Source of the DNA: Tetraselmis striata
Lineage: Eukaryota; Chlorophyta; Chlorodendrophyceae; Chlorodendrales; Chlorodendraceae
Direction: 5' to 3'
Length of the DNA: 64,000 bases
Assembly: GCA_006384855.1 (NCBI GenBank)
Contig: VCJN01002241.1
Location: 42,198-106,197 of the forward strand
Shown: positions 1-11,601 of the stretch, piece after piece
Layout of the letters: each line of letters begins with the position of its first letter
Position numbering within the stretch: the first letter of the stretch is position 1
The notes under the pieces: model-generated
Seen by the model: the letters and a program-made list of their open reading frames with translations, nothing else
Database searches by the model: none
Told to the model about the DNA's origin: nothing
Program-made: the position numbers and the translations under genes

Positions 1-418
1 CAGCAAGGAAGCGCCTTGGTCGACTCGCCCCTTATTGAGGGCGCCCTGTCTGACGCCCAGCCGCGGGCCACGCAGGGAGACACGAGGCGCGCCAAAATTG
101 AGGCCAATTGCCGCGCTTAGCTCCATGGCGGGCTCTGTGCGCGCGGCTCGGCCCCGAGACAGCTGGTCCTGCAACGAACGAGCGCGAGATAGGGGTGGCT
201 AGCAGTGCGTCGCTAGCATATGCTCACGTGCGTGCCAGTAAGGCGCTGCCTGCTGTGGACATCGGCCGTGCCAGCAGCATATGACGTTGGTGGTGCTGCA
301 GCAGCTTATGGCGCGCGTCGTTCAGGGCGAATGACGGAATAGTAAGGCCGCCGGTTGGTCCGGGTAGGTCTACGAGGTACGAGTAAGGATTATACGGTTG
401 TCGCTACGACAGGGTACA
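1..418. other. Flank left of the first retroelement, no gene seen
   Basis: No reading frame here shows a recognisable family. Nothing resembling a structural RNA was seen. It is probably part of an older repeat or plain intergenic DNA. Confidence 0.4.
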
Positions 419-420
419 GG

Positions 421-448
421 TGTGAAGTACAAAAAGGGCAGTTCCCCA
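421..448 (+). repeat. Left terminal inverted repeat of the RT element
   Basis: Begins TGTGAAGTACAAAAAGGG and ends in CCCCA. Its reverse complement is found at 4053-4080 with two mismatches, and the same-strand version recurs at 35,263-35,290. Confidence 0.7.
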
Positions 449-584
449 GAAGTTCCCTACAGGTACAGGTACGAGTACCAGTTGCATCATACGTTGGCCT
501 CACGGGCTCGGTATCCGGCCCCCCCCCCCCCCCCCCCCCCCCCTACTCGCCCATCTCCAGCCGGCGACGGGGTGGGGTGGGGTG

Positions 585-3500
585 CGGTGGACCACCTCTC
601 CGACGTGGACATGGTGCACATGCCGGCGGATGGAGATGTCCATGGAGACGGCGGTGCCTATTGACTGTCAAGAAGCGTGCGTGGGCGGAGGCACAACGCT
701 GCGTGAATGAGCGGGTGGTGGCGGCGGTGGAGTCCGATGACCCCGTGGTGTTGGATAGGGCGTTGAAGTGGAAGTACCTGCTGCCGCAATTGTTGCTTAG
801 GGCCCCGAGCCGAGGCGGGCGGCGGCGGCTACAAGCCTTGGCGTGGCGCTTCCGCGCTTTCGCGGAGAGGCGCACGACCGAACTCATGCGCTCATGGGAC
901 GACGCGCGCACTGAGACGTTCTACGCCGGACATGCCCGCCATCGTCGAACGGACGCCGATCTCTTTGCGGCGCTGCTCGTGGGCACCGCGGAAACTGTTG
1001 TGGCGTTGGTGGAGGACGGAAAGCTCTCCCGAGCGTCGGGCCGACTATCTTCTAAGGGTATGGGCGACTTGTCCGATCTTGCTATCCTCGCCCAGCTGCG
1101 CGACAAGCACCCGTCTCGTAGCCACCCGATCCCAGACGCCGCGTATGACATTCCGGTGGACGAGGACGCCCTGACGGTGGACATGCGCGTGCCGTACCAG
1201 CAACTCAAGCAGCACGTGGCGGCGGGGCCCTCAGGCATGCGCAATGAGTATCTCCGCTGCTTGGTGGGCGAATATGCCCCGGCGTCCGGGCCCGCGGCAG
1301 TCCGCGCCATGTCGGAGGTTGCCTCCATGTACCTCCAAGGTCGCCTGACCGGGTGGTTCAGCCGGCTCTTCGCCTCTGCTAGGCTCGTGGCGCCTGTCAA
1401 GAAGCTAGGCGAGGGGAGGGCGCCGGACGTGCGGCCTGTGGCAGTCGGGGAGGCGGAGCGGCGCGCAGCGGAGCGGGCAGTGGTGGACAACATGAAGGAG
1501 GCATACGTGTCGGTGCTCGCTCCATCTCAGCTCGGCGTTGGCATTTCCGCGGGCGACTCAGTGCTCATCCACCGCGTCCGGCTCATCGCCGAGAAGCTTG
1601 GCCCACGTGCCGTCATCGTCCACACAGACCTTCGCAACGCTTACAACGAGGCATGGCGCCGCACCATCATCCAACGCCACATCGATTGCTCTCCACTACA
1701 CTCTGTCATCCCTGCGCTCCTAGCCTCCCTCTCCACGGATTCGTATCTGGTCGTGGACGACCGGTCCGCCCCTCTGCGGTCGGAGGACGGCGTGCAACAG
1801 GGCCACCTTTGGCCACGACTTCCTTTTGCGTCGCGATTCACCCCGAGGTGCAGCAGTATGATACCACGTTGGAGGTTGGAGGTCAATGACGGGGCGGCGC
1901 GCTTCAACGCCGACGATGGATTTTTGGTGGGCCTTCCGGAGCACGTTTGGCCGGCTCTTCACGCCTTCCGCACGTCCATCAAGGCGTCCGTGGGGCTTGA
2001 GGTGCGCTTCGACAAGATGCATGCTACAACGCAGACATGCATGGAGGCCGCGCGGCGTGAGGCTTCGGCCGACATCGAGTGGTCCGAGCTAGATGGCCAT
2101 CACGGCATCGCGGTCCTCAACGTGCCGCTCGGATCGCCAGAGTATGTGCAGGCGTACATGCGCGGCAAGGCAGAGGAGCTACGAGAGGAGGTGGAAGCTA
2201 GCCTGAGCAAGCTTCTGTCCGCCAAGCCCAGCCGTCGGTACACCCACGCCTTGCATCACCACGCATGGGCCCTGCTCAAGCATTGCATGCAACACAAGGC
2301 GGGGTTTTGGCTCCGCAATTGTCTTCCGTCCGAGGTGGAGGCCTTTGCGGAGGCGGTGGATGCCACCATCCTCGCGGCGGTCGAACGGGTGCTAGGGGTC
2401 TCTTTTGATCCCTCCACGTACGGCACCGACACCAATCCGGTGGTCACCGATTTCTTGGCGGAGCTTTTGCACGACCCCGACCCCATGGCAGCGGAGGTGG
2501 CTACCTTGAGCGAGGATGCAGTAGCCAGGGCGCGCAGCAGGCTTCACCTCCCCACTCGGTTGAAGGGAGCTAGCATCCGCCGCATGGCTACCGTTCGTGA
2601 TGCCGCCTTCATCGGCTGCATGAATGCCATCCTCCCAAGGTTCCTCACTAGGAACTCCGGCACCAACACTCCCACCCCTGGTTTCTTCGACCCACAGCTC
2701 GTGTCCGTACTTGGCCGAGGCAGCTTCAACGCAATTCTTCCGCCCGCCAGTATGACCACTTCCTCAACGATACTCATGGGTCGGACAGCTACGCCGCGGA
2801 GATGCGCGAGGCGTGGGGCCGCCTCCAAGCGGCTACTGCTGGCCATCTCGGCGACGCAGATGCGCGCCAGATGGAGCGGGAAGTGGAGGCTTCGTCGGGC
2901 TCGCAAAAGGAGCTGACCGCATTTCTAGACCAGGCCAACAACTCTCGGCTTCGAAATGAGGTGTGCGCTCTCCCTGCCACATGTAGGGAACGGATCTTGT
3001 TCAACCAGCTCGACGCGGCGTCGGGCATGTGGACAGTGGCCATCCCCACCGCGCGGACAGCCATGACTCCGCATGAGCTGCGGGAGGTCGCTGCCGGGTA
3101 CTTCCTTCTGCCTAGCCCTTGCCTGGCCCCGGTGGTTGGGAGCCAGATCATTCTGCCCTCGACGGAGCACAACCCCGTCAATGTTGACCTATACGGCGAC
3201 GCGCTCATGAACCTCCCGGCGCCTGGAGACGCTCACTGGCGTGTACAACACGACGCTATCGCAGATTCATGCCTTCCGCGATCGCTGTGTTCACGACCTA
3301 GGTATCGCAGTACGGCGGGAGGTGGATGACTTGTTCCAGCAGGCAGTGCCTCGTCTCGGCAACACCGTACCCAGGGATGAACTCAAGGACCTAGTTCCGG
3401 ACGCAGAGCTCTCCCTTCCGGCGTCCAAAATCGTGACCGGGAGTTGTGGTCCCCGGAGCTTGAAGTTCACGCTGCTGGAGTTCAAGACTATGCGGTACAG

Positions 3501-4024
3501 GGTCAAGTACATTGCAGTGCCCCGGGCCACGGCTGTGGATCGGTTTGAGCGCTTCCTGTTGGGCGACATACAACGGGGGTTGGCTGCGCGGGATGCGGCG
3601 TGGCACAACACGGAGCCCAAGCAGAAGGGTCCTCTGAGACATCCTGGATATGTCAGAGTACACATGCGTGGTCTTCGGCACATTGGGTGAGGTGAGCAGG
3701 GGGGTGCACCGCACGGTGCGTGGTATCGCATGCTTGGCTGCGGATCGGGGTGCCCTCTCATCGCGGGGCACTCGGTGCATCACCCGGGCTCACCAGGAGG
3801 CCGTGCTCGCAAGAGATTTCCTCGGGGTCCTGAGCTTGGTGGCCGCTCGAGAGCGCGCTCGCTGCTTCATCAGACGGCGCATATTCGTCTGCCATCCCGT
3901 TGTTGAAGCTGCACAGCACGTCCGAGGATCACCCACACACACAGGTGCACGCGTGGCCCAGACTCTGAACCGTGTGCGCATCACTCATCCATCCCGCCTT
4001 ATGCGGGATGCGGGCCGCTTTTAG
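585..4024 (+). pseudogene. Non-LTR-type reverse transcriptase, frameshifted
   Basis: Counting residues from 355, the frame shows the RT blocks in order: GPSGMRNEYLR at about residue 291, DLRNAYNEA (catalytic Asp block A) at 425, GVQQG (block B) at 479 and NADDG (block C, catalytic Asp pair) at 518. Between about 1800 and 1890 the expected continuation lies in another frame. Two compensating indels therefore break block B. After about 2790 the product moves to the frame of 2802-3329. There a GDALMNLPAPGD segment followed by HDAI resembles the C-terminal region of algal and oomycete non-LTR elements. Further shifts follow near 3300 and 3650, before a TAG stop at 4022-4024. Reverse transcription is the family role. 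The copy is dead. Confidence 0.75.
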
Positions 4025-4116
4025 GCGGCTTGCTGTGTTGATTTTCTTATTATGGGGAACTGCCTTTTTTGTAATTCACACCAGTTACATCATGCGAGCC
4101 GCCTTTGGGCGGCCTG
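3990..4116 (+). other. Paired hairpins at the 3' end of the retroelement
   Basis: Two stem-loops follow one another: ATCCCGC/GCGGGAT with a 5-base loop, then GCCGC/GCGGC with a loop that contains the ORF stop codon. Both are kept in the copies near 35,310-35,350 and 36,778-36,820. In the last copy the first loop has changed while the stem holds. A related GCCGCC/GGCGGC hairpin recurs at about 4099-4113, beyond the right terminal repeat. Such structured tails are typical recognition sites for target-primed reverse transcription. That role is inferred. Confidence 0.5.
4053..4080 (-). repeat. Right terminal inverted repeat of the RT element
   Basis: Inverted copy of 421-448. A shortened version of the same end sits at 4721-4733 and another at 37,454-37,469. 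Confidence 0.7.
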
Positions 4117-4190
4117 CTGTGCTGATCTTTCAGTACTGCTTGTACGTACCCTGTAGCGGTGGATTTGTTACCGCTGGCATTTATTTTGTA

Positions 4191-4323
4191 TGTTGGGACA
4201 GTACCTCGTACAGTCGTGTGGTGTGGTCCTCGGCCCGGTTCAGACGGGTATTCAAGCTCTACAATATCGCATGATGACATCCAAGTCCGATCGGCACCCT
4301 TTTCGAGCTTGATATCTCAATAT
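4191..4323 (+). repeat. 133-bp direct repeat, copy 1
   Basis: Nearly identical to 4588-4720, with only a couple of substitutions. Both start TGTTGGGACAGTACCTCG and end in CTCAATAT. The 264 bp between the two copies hold a TTCGACTCCCGC box but no gene. They look like a local duplication or the ends of a small element. Confidence 0.75.
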
Positions 4324-4587
4324 GGTTTCGGAGCTTAGGTGGCGAGCCTGTATGACAACATACCCGGGTTCGACTCCCGCTTGAAGCATTTCAAGACTTC
4401 ATGGGTTCTCCTTCTTCCGCTATATCCGGTGTAAGACCGATTCGCATCTTCAGGTGACGCGATCATCAATTCCCAGAAATTCTCCTACATCAAGGCTCAA
4501 GCGCGGATGATTCCGGCTTCTACGGCTCAGGTCCTAGGATCTCTACCCAGACTTTCCTGTCCTCCCTCTCCTCGGAACCAGGAGGGG

Positions 4588-4720
4588 TGTTGGGACAGTA
4601 CCTCGTACAGTCCTGTGGTGTGGTCCTCGGCCCGGTTCAGACGGGTATTCAAGCTCTACAATATCGGATGATGACATCCAAGTCCGATCGGCACCCTTTT
4701 CGAGCTTGATATCTCAATAT
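4588..4720 (+). repeat. 133-bp direct repeat, copy 2
   Basis: Second copy of 4191-4323 in the same orientation. It abuts a retroelement terminus at 4721-4733. Confidence 0.75.
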
Positions 4721-4865
4721 TGTAATTCACACCAGTACACGAAATCGCGATATATTTACAGGTACAGGTACGGGTACGGGCGTACATCAAACAATGGTCG
4801 ATGGGTACGTATACCCCATATTCGTACCGGTACTCGTCGTGCGACCACACGTTATTGGTCACAAA

Positions 4866-5590
4866 CTGGTCGGCGCGCTGCAACGCCGACGATGGGTATT
4901 TGGTGGGCCTGCCGGAGCGCACGTATGGCCGGTTGTTCACGCCTTCCGCACGCCCATCAAGGCGTACGTGGGGCTTGAGGTGCGCTTCGACAAGATGCAT
5001 CCGTACATCGTGGACATGGAGGCAGCGAAGCGTGAGGCCCGGCCGACATCGAGTGGCCCGAGCGAGCTGGATGGCCGCCACGGCATCTCGGACCTCAACG
5101 TGCCGCTCGGATCGCCAGGGTACGTGCATGCCTACATGCGCGGCAAGGCGGAGGAGCTACAAGAGGAGGTGGACGCCAACTTGAGCAAGCTCCTATCTGC
5201 CAAGCCCAGCCGTCGGTACACCCACGCCATGCATCACCATGCATGGGCCTTGCTCAAGCATCGCGTGCATCACATGGCGAGGTATTGGCTCTGCAACTGC
5301 CTCCCGTCCGAGGTGGAGGCCTTCGCGGAGGCGGTAGATGCCACCGTCCTCATGGCGGTCGAGCGGGTGCCAGGGGTCGTCTCTTTTGATCCCTCCACGT
5401 ACGGCACCGACACCAATCTGGTGGTCACCGATTTCCTAGCGGAGCTTTTGCACGACCCTGACCCCACGGCAGCAGAGGCGGCTACTTTGAGCGAGGATGC
5501 TGTGGCCGGGGCGCGCAGCAAGCTTCACCTCCTCTGTCACTCGGTTGAAGGACGTTGGCATCCGCCGCATGGCTACCGTTCGTGATGCCG
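4866..5590 (+). pseudogene. Second RT fragment (3' half of the polymerase region)
   Basis: Parallels 1890-2610 closely. It starts at the NADDG catalytic block and runs through the thumb and connection region, mostly in one frame from 4794 to 5585. A 3-bp insertion and point changes separate it from the first copy, and a frame break comes near 5540. The upstream catalytic block is missing, so this is a 5'-truncated copy. It is preceded by a terminus-like sequence (4721-4733) and a GTAC-rich stretch (4753-4845). Confidence 0.7.
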
Positions 5591-6620
5591 CCTTCATCGG
5601 TTGTCATACAAATTTCCAAATATATCACCGCCGGTTGACACCTTTATGGCGGGGAGAGATGTGAGGATATCATGTTAGAGTTACAACCCTGGGTCTCGAC
5701 CTCACTACATGCCGCCCTCCTACGCAATCTCGTTTGCACTGCTGACAAGATCACCATACATGCTTGATAGCGCCGGCGTGGCATCCCGCCGAGTGATGAG
5801 CATATACCACAGCGCAGACCAACACCTTGTAAAAAATTTCCACTTTTCACAACCAACAACTCAGGAGCCGACCATCTCGCCAAATATATTACACGGTGCA
5901 CATCTTGTTACACGACAGCTCGTACACACATGTACGAGACTGCGTATCATCACTACCCGACATGCCGCGCATTTTCCCGGGGGCGATTAAAACCCGACAT
6001 GTCGCATAATAAGCAATACCTCACCAGCAATGCCACAATGCCGCTGTAATACCGGAATGCCGCAGCAATACCGTAGCAATGCCGCAGTGATGCATGATGC
6101 GATGACCCAAGACTAGACTGCATACCCGAATAAGTTTCGTGCCTACGCGCAACCGGTTGCCAATACGCCGCTAGCCAATCGGTATAAAGGTCGTGTACGC
6201 CCCGGTACACTGCATATAACATTTCCTTTCGTGCAAAACTTTCCCTTGCCTAAGCTAAAGCCTCTCGCCTAAAGCTTACATTGGTTTCGTTTGAGCTATG
6301 ATTATTTAAGATTATGGCCGCGCTTCCACCGCGTCTGATGACCAGTCACCCCCCCCCCCCCCCCCCCCGCGCGCGCTACTGCCATCGTGGACGACCAGCC
6401 TACCGTTGTCGCCGCCGCCGCCGCCGCTGTTAACCATCATATCGACACCGCCCAGCGGCTCGTGTAATCCGGGCCGAGCTGGCTAAACCCATGACCCGCG
6501 CCCTAATGACGGACAACATCCATGCATCGCCAACGGATGCCACTTCGCCCCCCTCCGCCCCCCGCCCCCGGGTGCGCCCCCCCCACGCCACCACGCATCC
6601 CAATACCACCAACCCTCGGT
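5591..6620. other. Intergenic/transposon debris, no gene seen
   Basis: AT-richer than its surroundings and with stops in every frame. The part at 6020-6095 has degenerate repeats built on AATGCCGC and AATACCG. A 20-base poly-C run lies at 6349-6368. No family was recognised. Confidence 0.4.
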
Positions 6621-6635
6621 AAATGACCAATATGA

Positions 6636-6830
6636 CGGCAAATTGAAATTGAAATTGCAATTGATTACAACATGCTACTCTGCTACTCTCGACCGTCCTG
6701 GCTGAGTTGTTCTTAGGGCTTGCCATCTCTAACCATAGTAGGGAGCACATATAAAGTAAGTATTGCTCAAGCTGTCGACCATCCTCTTTCGTTTCCAAAT
6801 AACCCCGCCTCCTTCCATCACGTGAATCAA
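6636..6830 (+). repeat. Dispersed repeat shared with 50,310-50,470
   Basis: Contains a run of AAATTG units followed by a segment with GCTTGCCATCTCTAACCA. A similar block follows the third Tudor-family copy at 50,310. Presumably this is the tail of a non-autonomous element. No coding capacity was seen. Confidence 0.45.
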
Positions 6831-7194
6831 TATATTTGTTATTTCTGGGTAACTCCGGGCGGTCGCCAGTACGAGTGACTACCATTAATCGGCAGTACGG
6901 GGATTGCGAATACAATTCTCGCCCAGTCCCCGAAATAATTATTTTTCGCGCATATCGGTGATGCACCGGCACTGCGTAATCTTCGGTCGTCGTGCTGCGT
7001 CTGGGCTCCACCTGCCGCCATTGCTGAAAATATCCCGCAGGTGGCGGCGCTGAACGCCATACCGCGCCGGCTGTGGCGGTTGTCCGCCGGCCTCGGCCGT
7101 GATCCGCCGATGCCGCCTCCATGCATCTCGCCCGCCCGAGCTCTTGCGGTAGGATCCCCAAGCAAGCAAGGGGGACGAGAGGGGGAAAGGCGCA

Positions 7195-8230
7195 CTAGCC
7201 TCCCAGACTTTGTCTCGCAATTACACCGTAATGGCCCGTAATCGCGATTTCTCCAAGGAATGAACCCGTAATTCCCGTATCTACCCTGTAATCGCCACTT
7301 TACAGCTAGGCTCAGTACGTAGTCGCAATGACGCGCCCGTCTCGCCCGCGTCCCGTATTGCTACCTCCTATCATGTTGTGCCATCCCCATAATACATTGG
7401 ACCCACATCGCGCCTCGCGCGTGTACCCGTAATCGCTCTGCCGGGTTTCACCACTACATTGTATTTAAACGCCTCACAAGCTCCGTGGCGACGCAACGGC
7501 CAACGGTACCGTAGGTCTCAAGCCCTGCTCACACGGCTAAGTTGCAGTCGCGCGGACACTTTACCATGCATCGCAGCAGCCGGAGCGCCAGTGACTAGCC
7601 CCTAACAACCCCCGTGGCTGCGAGCCGCCGGCGCCGAGTAGCGGTGTGCTATGGGGCGTAGCAACTCCAAGCGCCGTATTCCTCAGGGCAAAGACGAGGG
7701 CTAGTAGACCGCTGCCGAGAAGATTCCGGAACAGGTGACCAAGAAATCCGTTGCCGCGCGTGTGACGCTTGCTTCACAAGGACTCGGTTCTACGACACGC
7801 ACAGATGGGCGTGCGCCGAGACGCCTCCGCCCACTGCCGCGCTTGTTGCAACCGAGGGTGGTGACGGCGCTCATGCGGTAGCTGCTGCACTGCACGGCCG
7901 TCACGCCTCTTCTCCGTCCGGACCGGGTCAGACCGAAACGCACGCGGGGCGAGCCGGGTGCATCGATACCGTCGCCGCCGCCATCGCCCCAGCTGCCCTC
8001 TACGCCGCTCTCGTCTCCCCGAAACGAATCAAACAGGGAGCCCCACACCCAGCGGCGGGGAAGGGCGTTCGGTGTCGTCTCATGGTGGCATTGCAAGAAG
8101 CATGACAACGCATGAGATGAATGCCGAACTTCACGTGGGCGTTGTCATAACCAAGACGTTCAGGATGCGGGGGAGCTTTCTCGGCCAGGTCTCCCCCCAC
8201 GACCCCCCCCCCCTCCAACCCGTTGCCCTC
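7195..8230 (+). mobile_element. Tudor-family element, copy 1 (decayed)
   Basis: Long match to 9314-10,615 (inverted) and 49,565-50,310. All three open with CACTAGC(C/T)TCCC and a stretch rich in CCGTAATCGC motifs. The gene start at 7650 (MGRSNSKRRIPQGK) hits a TAG after 17 codons. Further on, about 8095-8190 encodes part of the Tudor-like motif (VVITKTF then SFLGQ). The second motif exon is missing, so the copy is truncated at its right end. Confidence 0.6.
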
Positions 8231-9313
8231 CCTGACATCCCGGTACTACACCTTCCATAAGCCCACGCCCCGGGAGTCTACCCCCCATTTAGTCAGAATC
8301 TTAACGCAAGTCTTGGGTCAGAATCTTAACGCAGCATGTTCCGGGCATGTACGCAACTTACTACTACCATGTGAACCGCCTACTGCGAGCTTGGCGGCGC
8401 GTTGCCGCCCCGCTGCCCCCGCCGCGCCAGCAAAGGACATGCGGTTTGTGAAATCGACGGACATGATACGATTCAACTCGTATCTTAGGTCGAAAATGAG
8501 TTGTTATGATCTTTGATTCTGATTAATGAGGTTGTTGCACTACTATGCAGGTACACCATGTATCACCAGTGCAAGATAGGGGAGGGGACATCATTCCTGG
8601 CCACCTATGTATCGTACACCGTGACACGAGGATGAAAACGCAATTTCTGGAGAAAGGCACCCCCCCCCCCCCCCACACACACACACACACATACACGCCC
8701 GACTCCAAAATACCTACATAGTGTTGCCATGCTGCTGAGTTTTGGTATACACACACATGCAGGTTGTGCATGAGGATTCCGAGACAGGGAGGCATGTGGT
8801 GCTCATGCACAATACATGGGACGAGTAGTGGGTTCCCACAGATATGACTACATACGGCAAGCATGCCATACTGCGAGACATGCGTGCCGAGGTGGAGCAG
8901 CATGACAACCACGTGTATGTTCGGGAAGTAGTGGATACTAGGCTCCCGGACCACCTCATTTTCAGCATGCAATACCATGTATTTACTCCGTAATCTTACC
9001 AGTATAATGACATTGGTATGTAGTCATTCCGTGACATACTCATAATAATAAACTCCATCAGGCGCGTATCACACGTCATCGCGACGCTATATCCGCGGTG
9101 GTCTATTTTTCCATCCGGCTCTAGAAGCACGACAATCTCACTGCTCTGGCCTAATCATCCGCGATAGCGCGCGCGCAGTTGCGCGCGCGGCAGTGCCAAT
9201 GAGCGGGCGGGCGGCAGTGGGCGGCGAGGCACGCGGCAATGGGCGGGCGGAATAAATCATTTACATCCGGTTTCGGCCGCCGGGACCGCCACGGCCGCGG
9301 GCCTGCTAACCAC
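8231..9313. other. Unassigned region with a possible orphan exon
   Basis: Holds a 25-bp tandem duplication at about 8293-8336 (GTCAGAATCTTAACGCA twice) and a poly-C run at about 8660 joined to an AC dinucleotide repeat. A plus-strand stretch at about 8845-8990 reads as a plausible protein piece (TTYGKHAILRDMRAEVEQ) but matches nothing I know. At 9160-9260 the sequence is a GC-rich repeat built on GGGCGG and GCGCGC. No complete gene was seen. Confidence 0.35.
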
Positions 9314-10157
9314 TTACAAGGGGCGCACCGCCGGTAGGTCGTCAATGGCGCCTACTTGAGGCAACCTGCGAGTGAAATCACTTAGGCTGCTCGTCAGGTA
9401 TAGCGGTTGTATCTCCGACTCAGTTTGCTCTTCCGAGTCGCCGTCGACGTAAATCGCCTTCATCAACAGCTCCCTATCCACCGGGTCTGCGTCCTCGTAA
9501 GCCCATCTCCAACTGATGACCTTGATGTTGGATGATACACACGGGTGGTTATCACAGGGCGGCGGTGGGCCTATGGGAGGTGTAACGGGAGGGGAGGGCA
9601 ACGGAAGGGGGGGGGGGGGGGGAAGGGGGGGGACCTGGCCGAGAAAGCTCCCCCGCGTCCCGAACGTCTTGGTTATGACAACGCCTACATGAAGATCGGC
9701 ATTCATCTCATGCGCTGCCATGCTCACTGCCAGGCCACAATCAGACGAAACCGAACACCCCTCCCCGCCGCTGGGTGCGGGGCTCGCTGATTGATTCGTT
9801 TCGGGGAGACGTACGAGAGCGGCGGAGAGGGCAGCGGGGGCGGTGGCGGCGGCGACGGTATCGATGCACCCGGCTCCCCCCGCGTTCCGGCTCTGACCCC
9901 CTCCGGACGGAGCAGAGGGGTGACGGCCGTACGGTGCAGCAACAACCGCGGAGACGCCATCACCACCGGCTGCGATAGGCGCGGCGGTGGCTTGGCGCAC
10001 GCCCATATTTGTGCTTGTCGTAGAACGTAGTCTTCGTGAAGAAGGCGTCACACGCGCATCACCTGATTCTCTTGGTCACCTATTCCCGAATCCCCTCGGC
10101 AGGCGTCCAACCCTTCTTGCCCTCAGGAATACGGCGCTTGGAGTTGCGACGCCCCAT
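9314..10157 (-). pseudogene. Transposon protein with Tudor/Agenet-like motif
   Basis: The ATG at 10,157 starts MGRRNSKRRIPEGKKGW and meets a TAG after 25 codons. The frame then shifts into an Ala/Pro-rich segment. The motif is split by an intron (9521-9634, which contains a poly-C stretch). The upstream exon ends VVITKTFGTRGSFLGQ, and the downstream exon starts VISWRWAYEDADP and continues to a stop at 9314. The pattern KxF-G-F-G-V...W-YED resembles the strand order of Tudor/Agenet-like chromatin readers. The same layout occurs in the unrelated gene at 20,632-22,601. The function in transposition is unknown. Confidence 0.5.
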
Positions 10158-10615
10158 GGCACACCATGACACCACTACTCGGCGTCGGCGGCTCGCAACG
10201 GCGGAGGTTGTTAGGGGCTAGTCACTGATGGCGCTCCGGCGCTGCTGTGATGCACGGTAAACTGTCCGTGCGACTTGGAACAACTTAGCCGGTTTGAGAC
10301 CTGCGGTACCGTTGGCCATTCCGTCGTCACCGAGCTTGTGAGGCGTTAAAGTACAGTGTGGCGAAACCCGGAGCGATTACGGGTAACCGCGCGAGGCGCG
10401 ATGTGGGTCCAATGTACTATAGGGATGGCACAACATGTTGCTGGTAGCATATCACGCAACGCGGGCGAGCCGGGCACGTCATTGCAACTACTGAGCCTGG
10501 CAGAAAAGTGGCGATTACACGGTAGATACGGGACTACACGCCCATTCCCAAGGAAAATCGCGATTATGTGCCATTACGGTATAATTACGATACAGTAGTC
10601 CGGGAAGCTAGTGGA
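9314..10615 (-). mobile_element. Tudor-family element, copy 2
   Basis: Inverted copy of the family seen at 7195 and 49,565. It is the most complete copy at its 3' end and includes both exons of the Tudor-like motif. The 5' border lies near 10,610, at the reverse complement of CACTAGCTTCCCGG. No terminal inverted repeat was found, so element class is uncertain. Confidence 0.6.
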
Positions 10616-11600
10616 GTACTTCCCGGAGTGACCTACACCAGCCCTTCGGTGCCGGGCCTCACCCTCGTTGCGTGCCGATTGCACGGAGCTGAGCGCATGG
10701 TGATAGGGTCCCCCTTCGGCACTGGTGTGTGGCAGAGCAAGGCGCCCCTTCGGCCAAACATTCGCAGGGGCGACCACGCCTAACTTGTCGCGCTGAAGCA
10801 CATCGGGGACGAGAACCTGTGTTGCTTCTATGCTGATCCGAATATAGTGACAGACCAACACTTTTCCCGATAGACACTTCGCACTTATATTTGGTATGTC
10901 CTCACATGATGTGGGGCAGTTTGTGTGGTACCCTAGATTTATATGTAGGTAAATCTTAGCCGCACATATAAGACTGACCCTACACTACTAGCTGAATTTC
11001 CGTATAGCTGGTAAATATAATCGATCAAAGTTATTATGCTGCCTAGCAATTCCGCCCAACGCCCCGGCGGCGCCGCTGCCCTGCTCACCCAAAGCAATGC
11101 CCAGCCACCACCCAAAACATGCACTCCTTGCGGTTTTGATCAGCGGCGCTTGTGATGAGGTCTCCACCACCTAAATCGTCGTGGCTTAAAAACGCCCCTG
11201 CTGGCAATCTGCCAAGTGGGACTGCCGCGGGAGGTGACACAATTGGGACCGTCCGTATGTAAGGCTTGTCAGACTGTTTCACCATGCTAAAACTCTAGCA
11301 CTTTTGCGTGATGCGACTCGCTACTTTACTGGCTATGGGCAACTATGCCTCATATGTACCTTTAAGAACTTTGGCTGGTGGCCCAACTATGCCTCATCTG
11401 TCCGCAGTATACTCTCCCCCGGGGGGGGGGGGGGGGGGGTGGAGCATCTCATCAACTAATCTTACTGCAAAATTTCGTGTCTTGATCAGCATAGAACAAG
11501 ATCCTGCCTGCCGGTATTTATCTGCCCATTGCCGGATGGGAGTCATACGGAGGCCGGTTGCCCGGTGGCCTCGTCCACGCCCCACGGCATGTTGGGGTAT
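10616..11600. other. No gene seen
   Basis: Short ORFs on both strands overlap without homology. A 19-base poly-G run sits at 11,421-11,439. A minus-strand ORF at about 10,640-10,860 could be a transposon remnant but has no recognisable motif. Confidence 0.35.
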
Positions 11601-11601
11601 G

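Larger units (their letters stand above)
421..4080 (+). mobile_element. Reverse-transcriptase element bounded by inverted terminal repeats
   Basis: A 3.66-kb segment has a 28-bp terminal inverted repeat at 421-448 and 4053-4080 (26 of 28 bases match). It encloses a decayed reverse-transcriptase gene on the plus strand. Its 3' part occurs twice more in the window (35,319-36,041 minus and 36,218-36,835 plus), and the same terminal sequence borders the locus at 35,263. A GTAC-rich microsatellite lies just inside the left end (about 461-482), followed by a 25-base poly-C run at 519-543. The RT sequence is of the non-LTR class. Inverted termini are not expected for that class, so the boundary may belong to a host transposon that captured the RT. 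Confidence 0.6.

Noticed and set aside
4325..4400. Possible tRNA gene (TTCGACTCCCGC box)
   Set aside because: No proper anticodon arm (the stem closes a four-base loop) and only weak acceptor pairing. At most a decayed tRNA-like sequence.
4191..4720. LTRs of a retrotransposon
   Set aside because: The 133-bp repeats lack TG...CA ends, and the 264 bp between them hold no primer-binding site or coding sequence.
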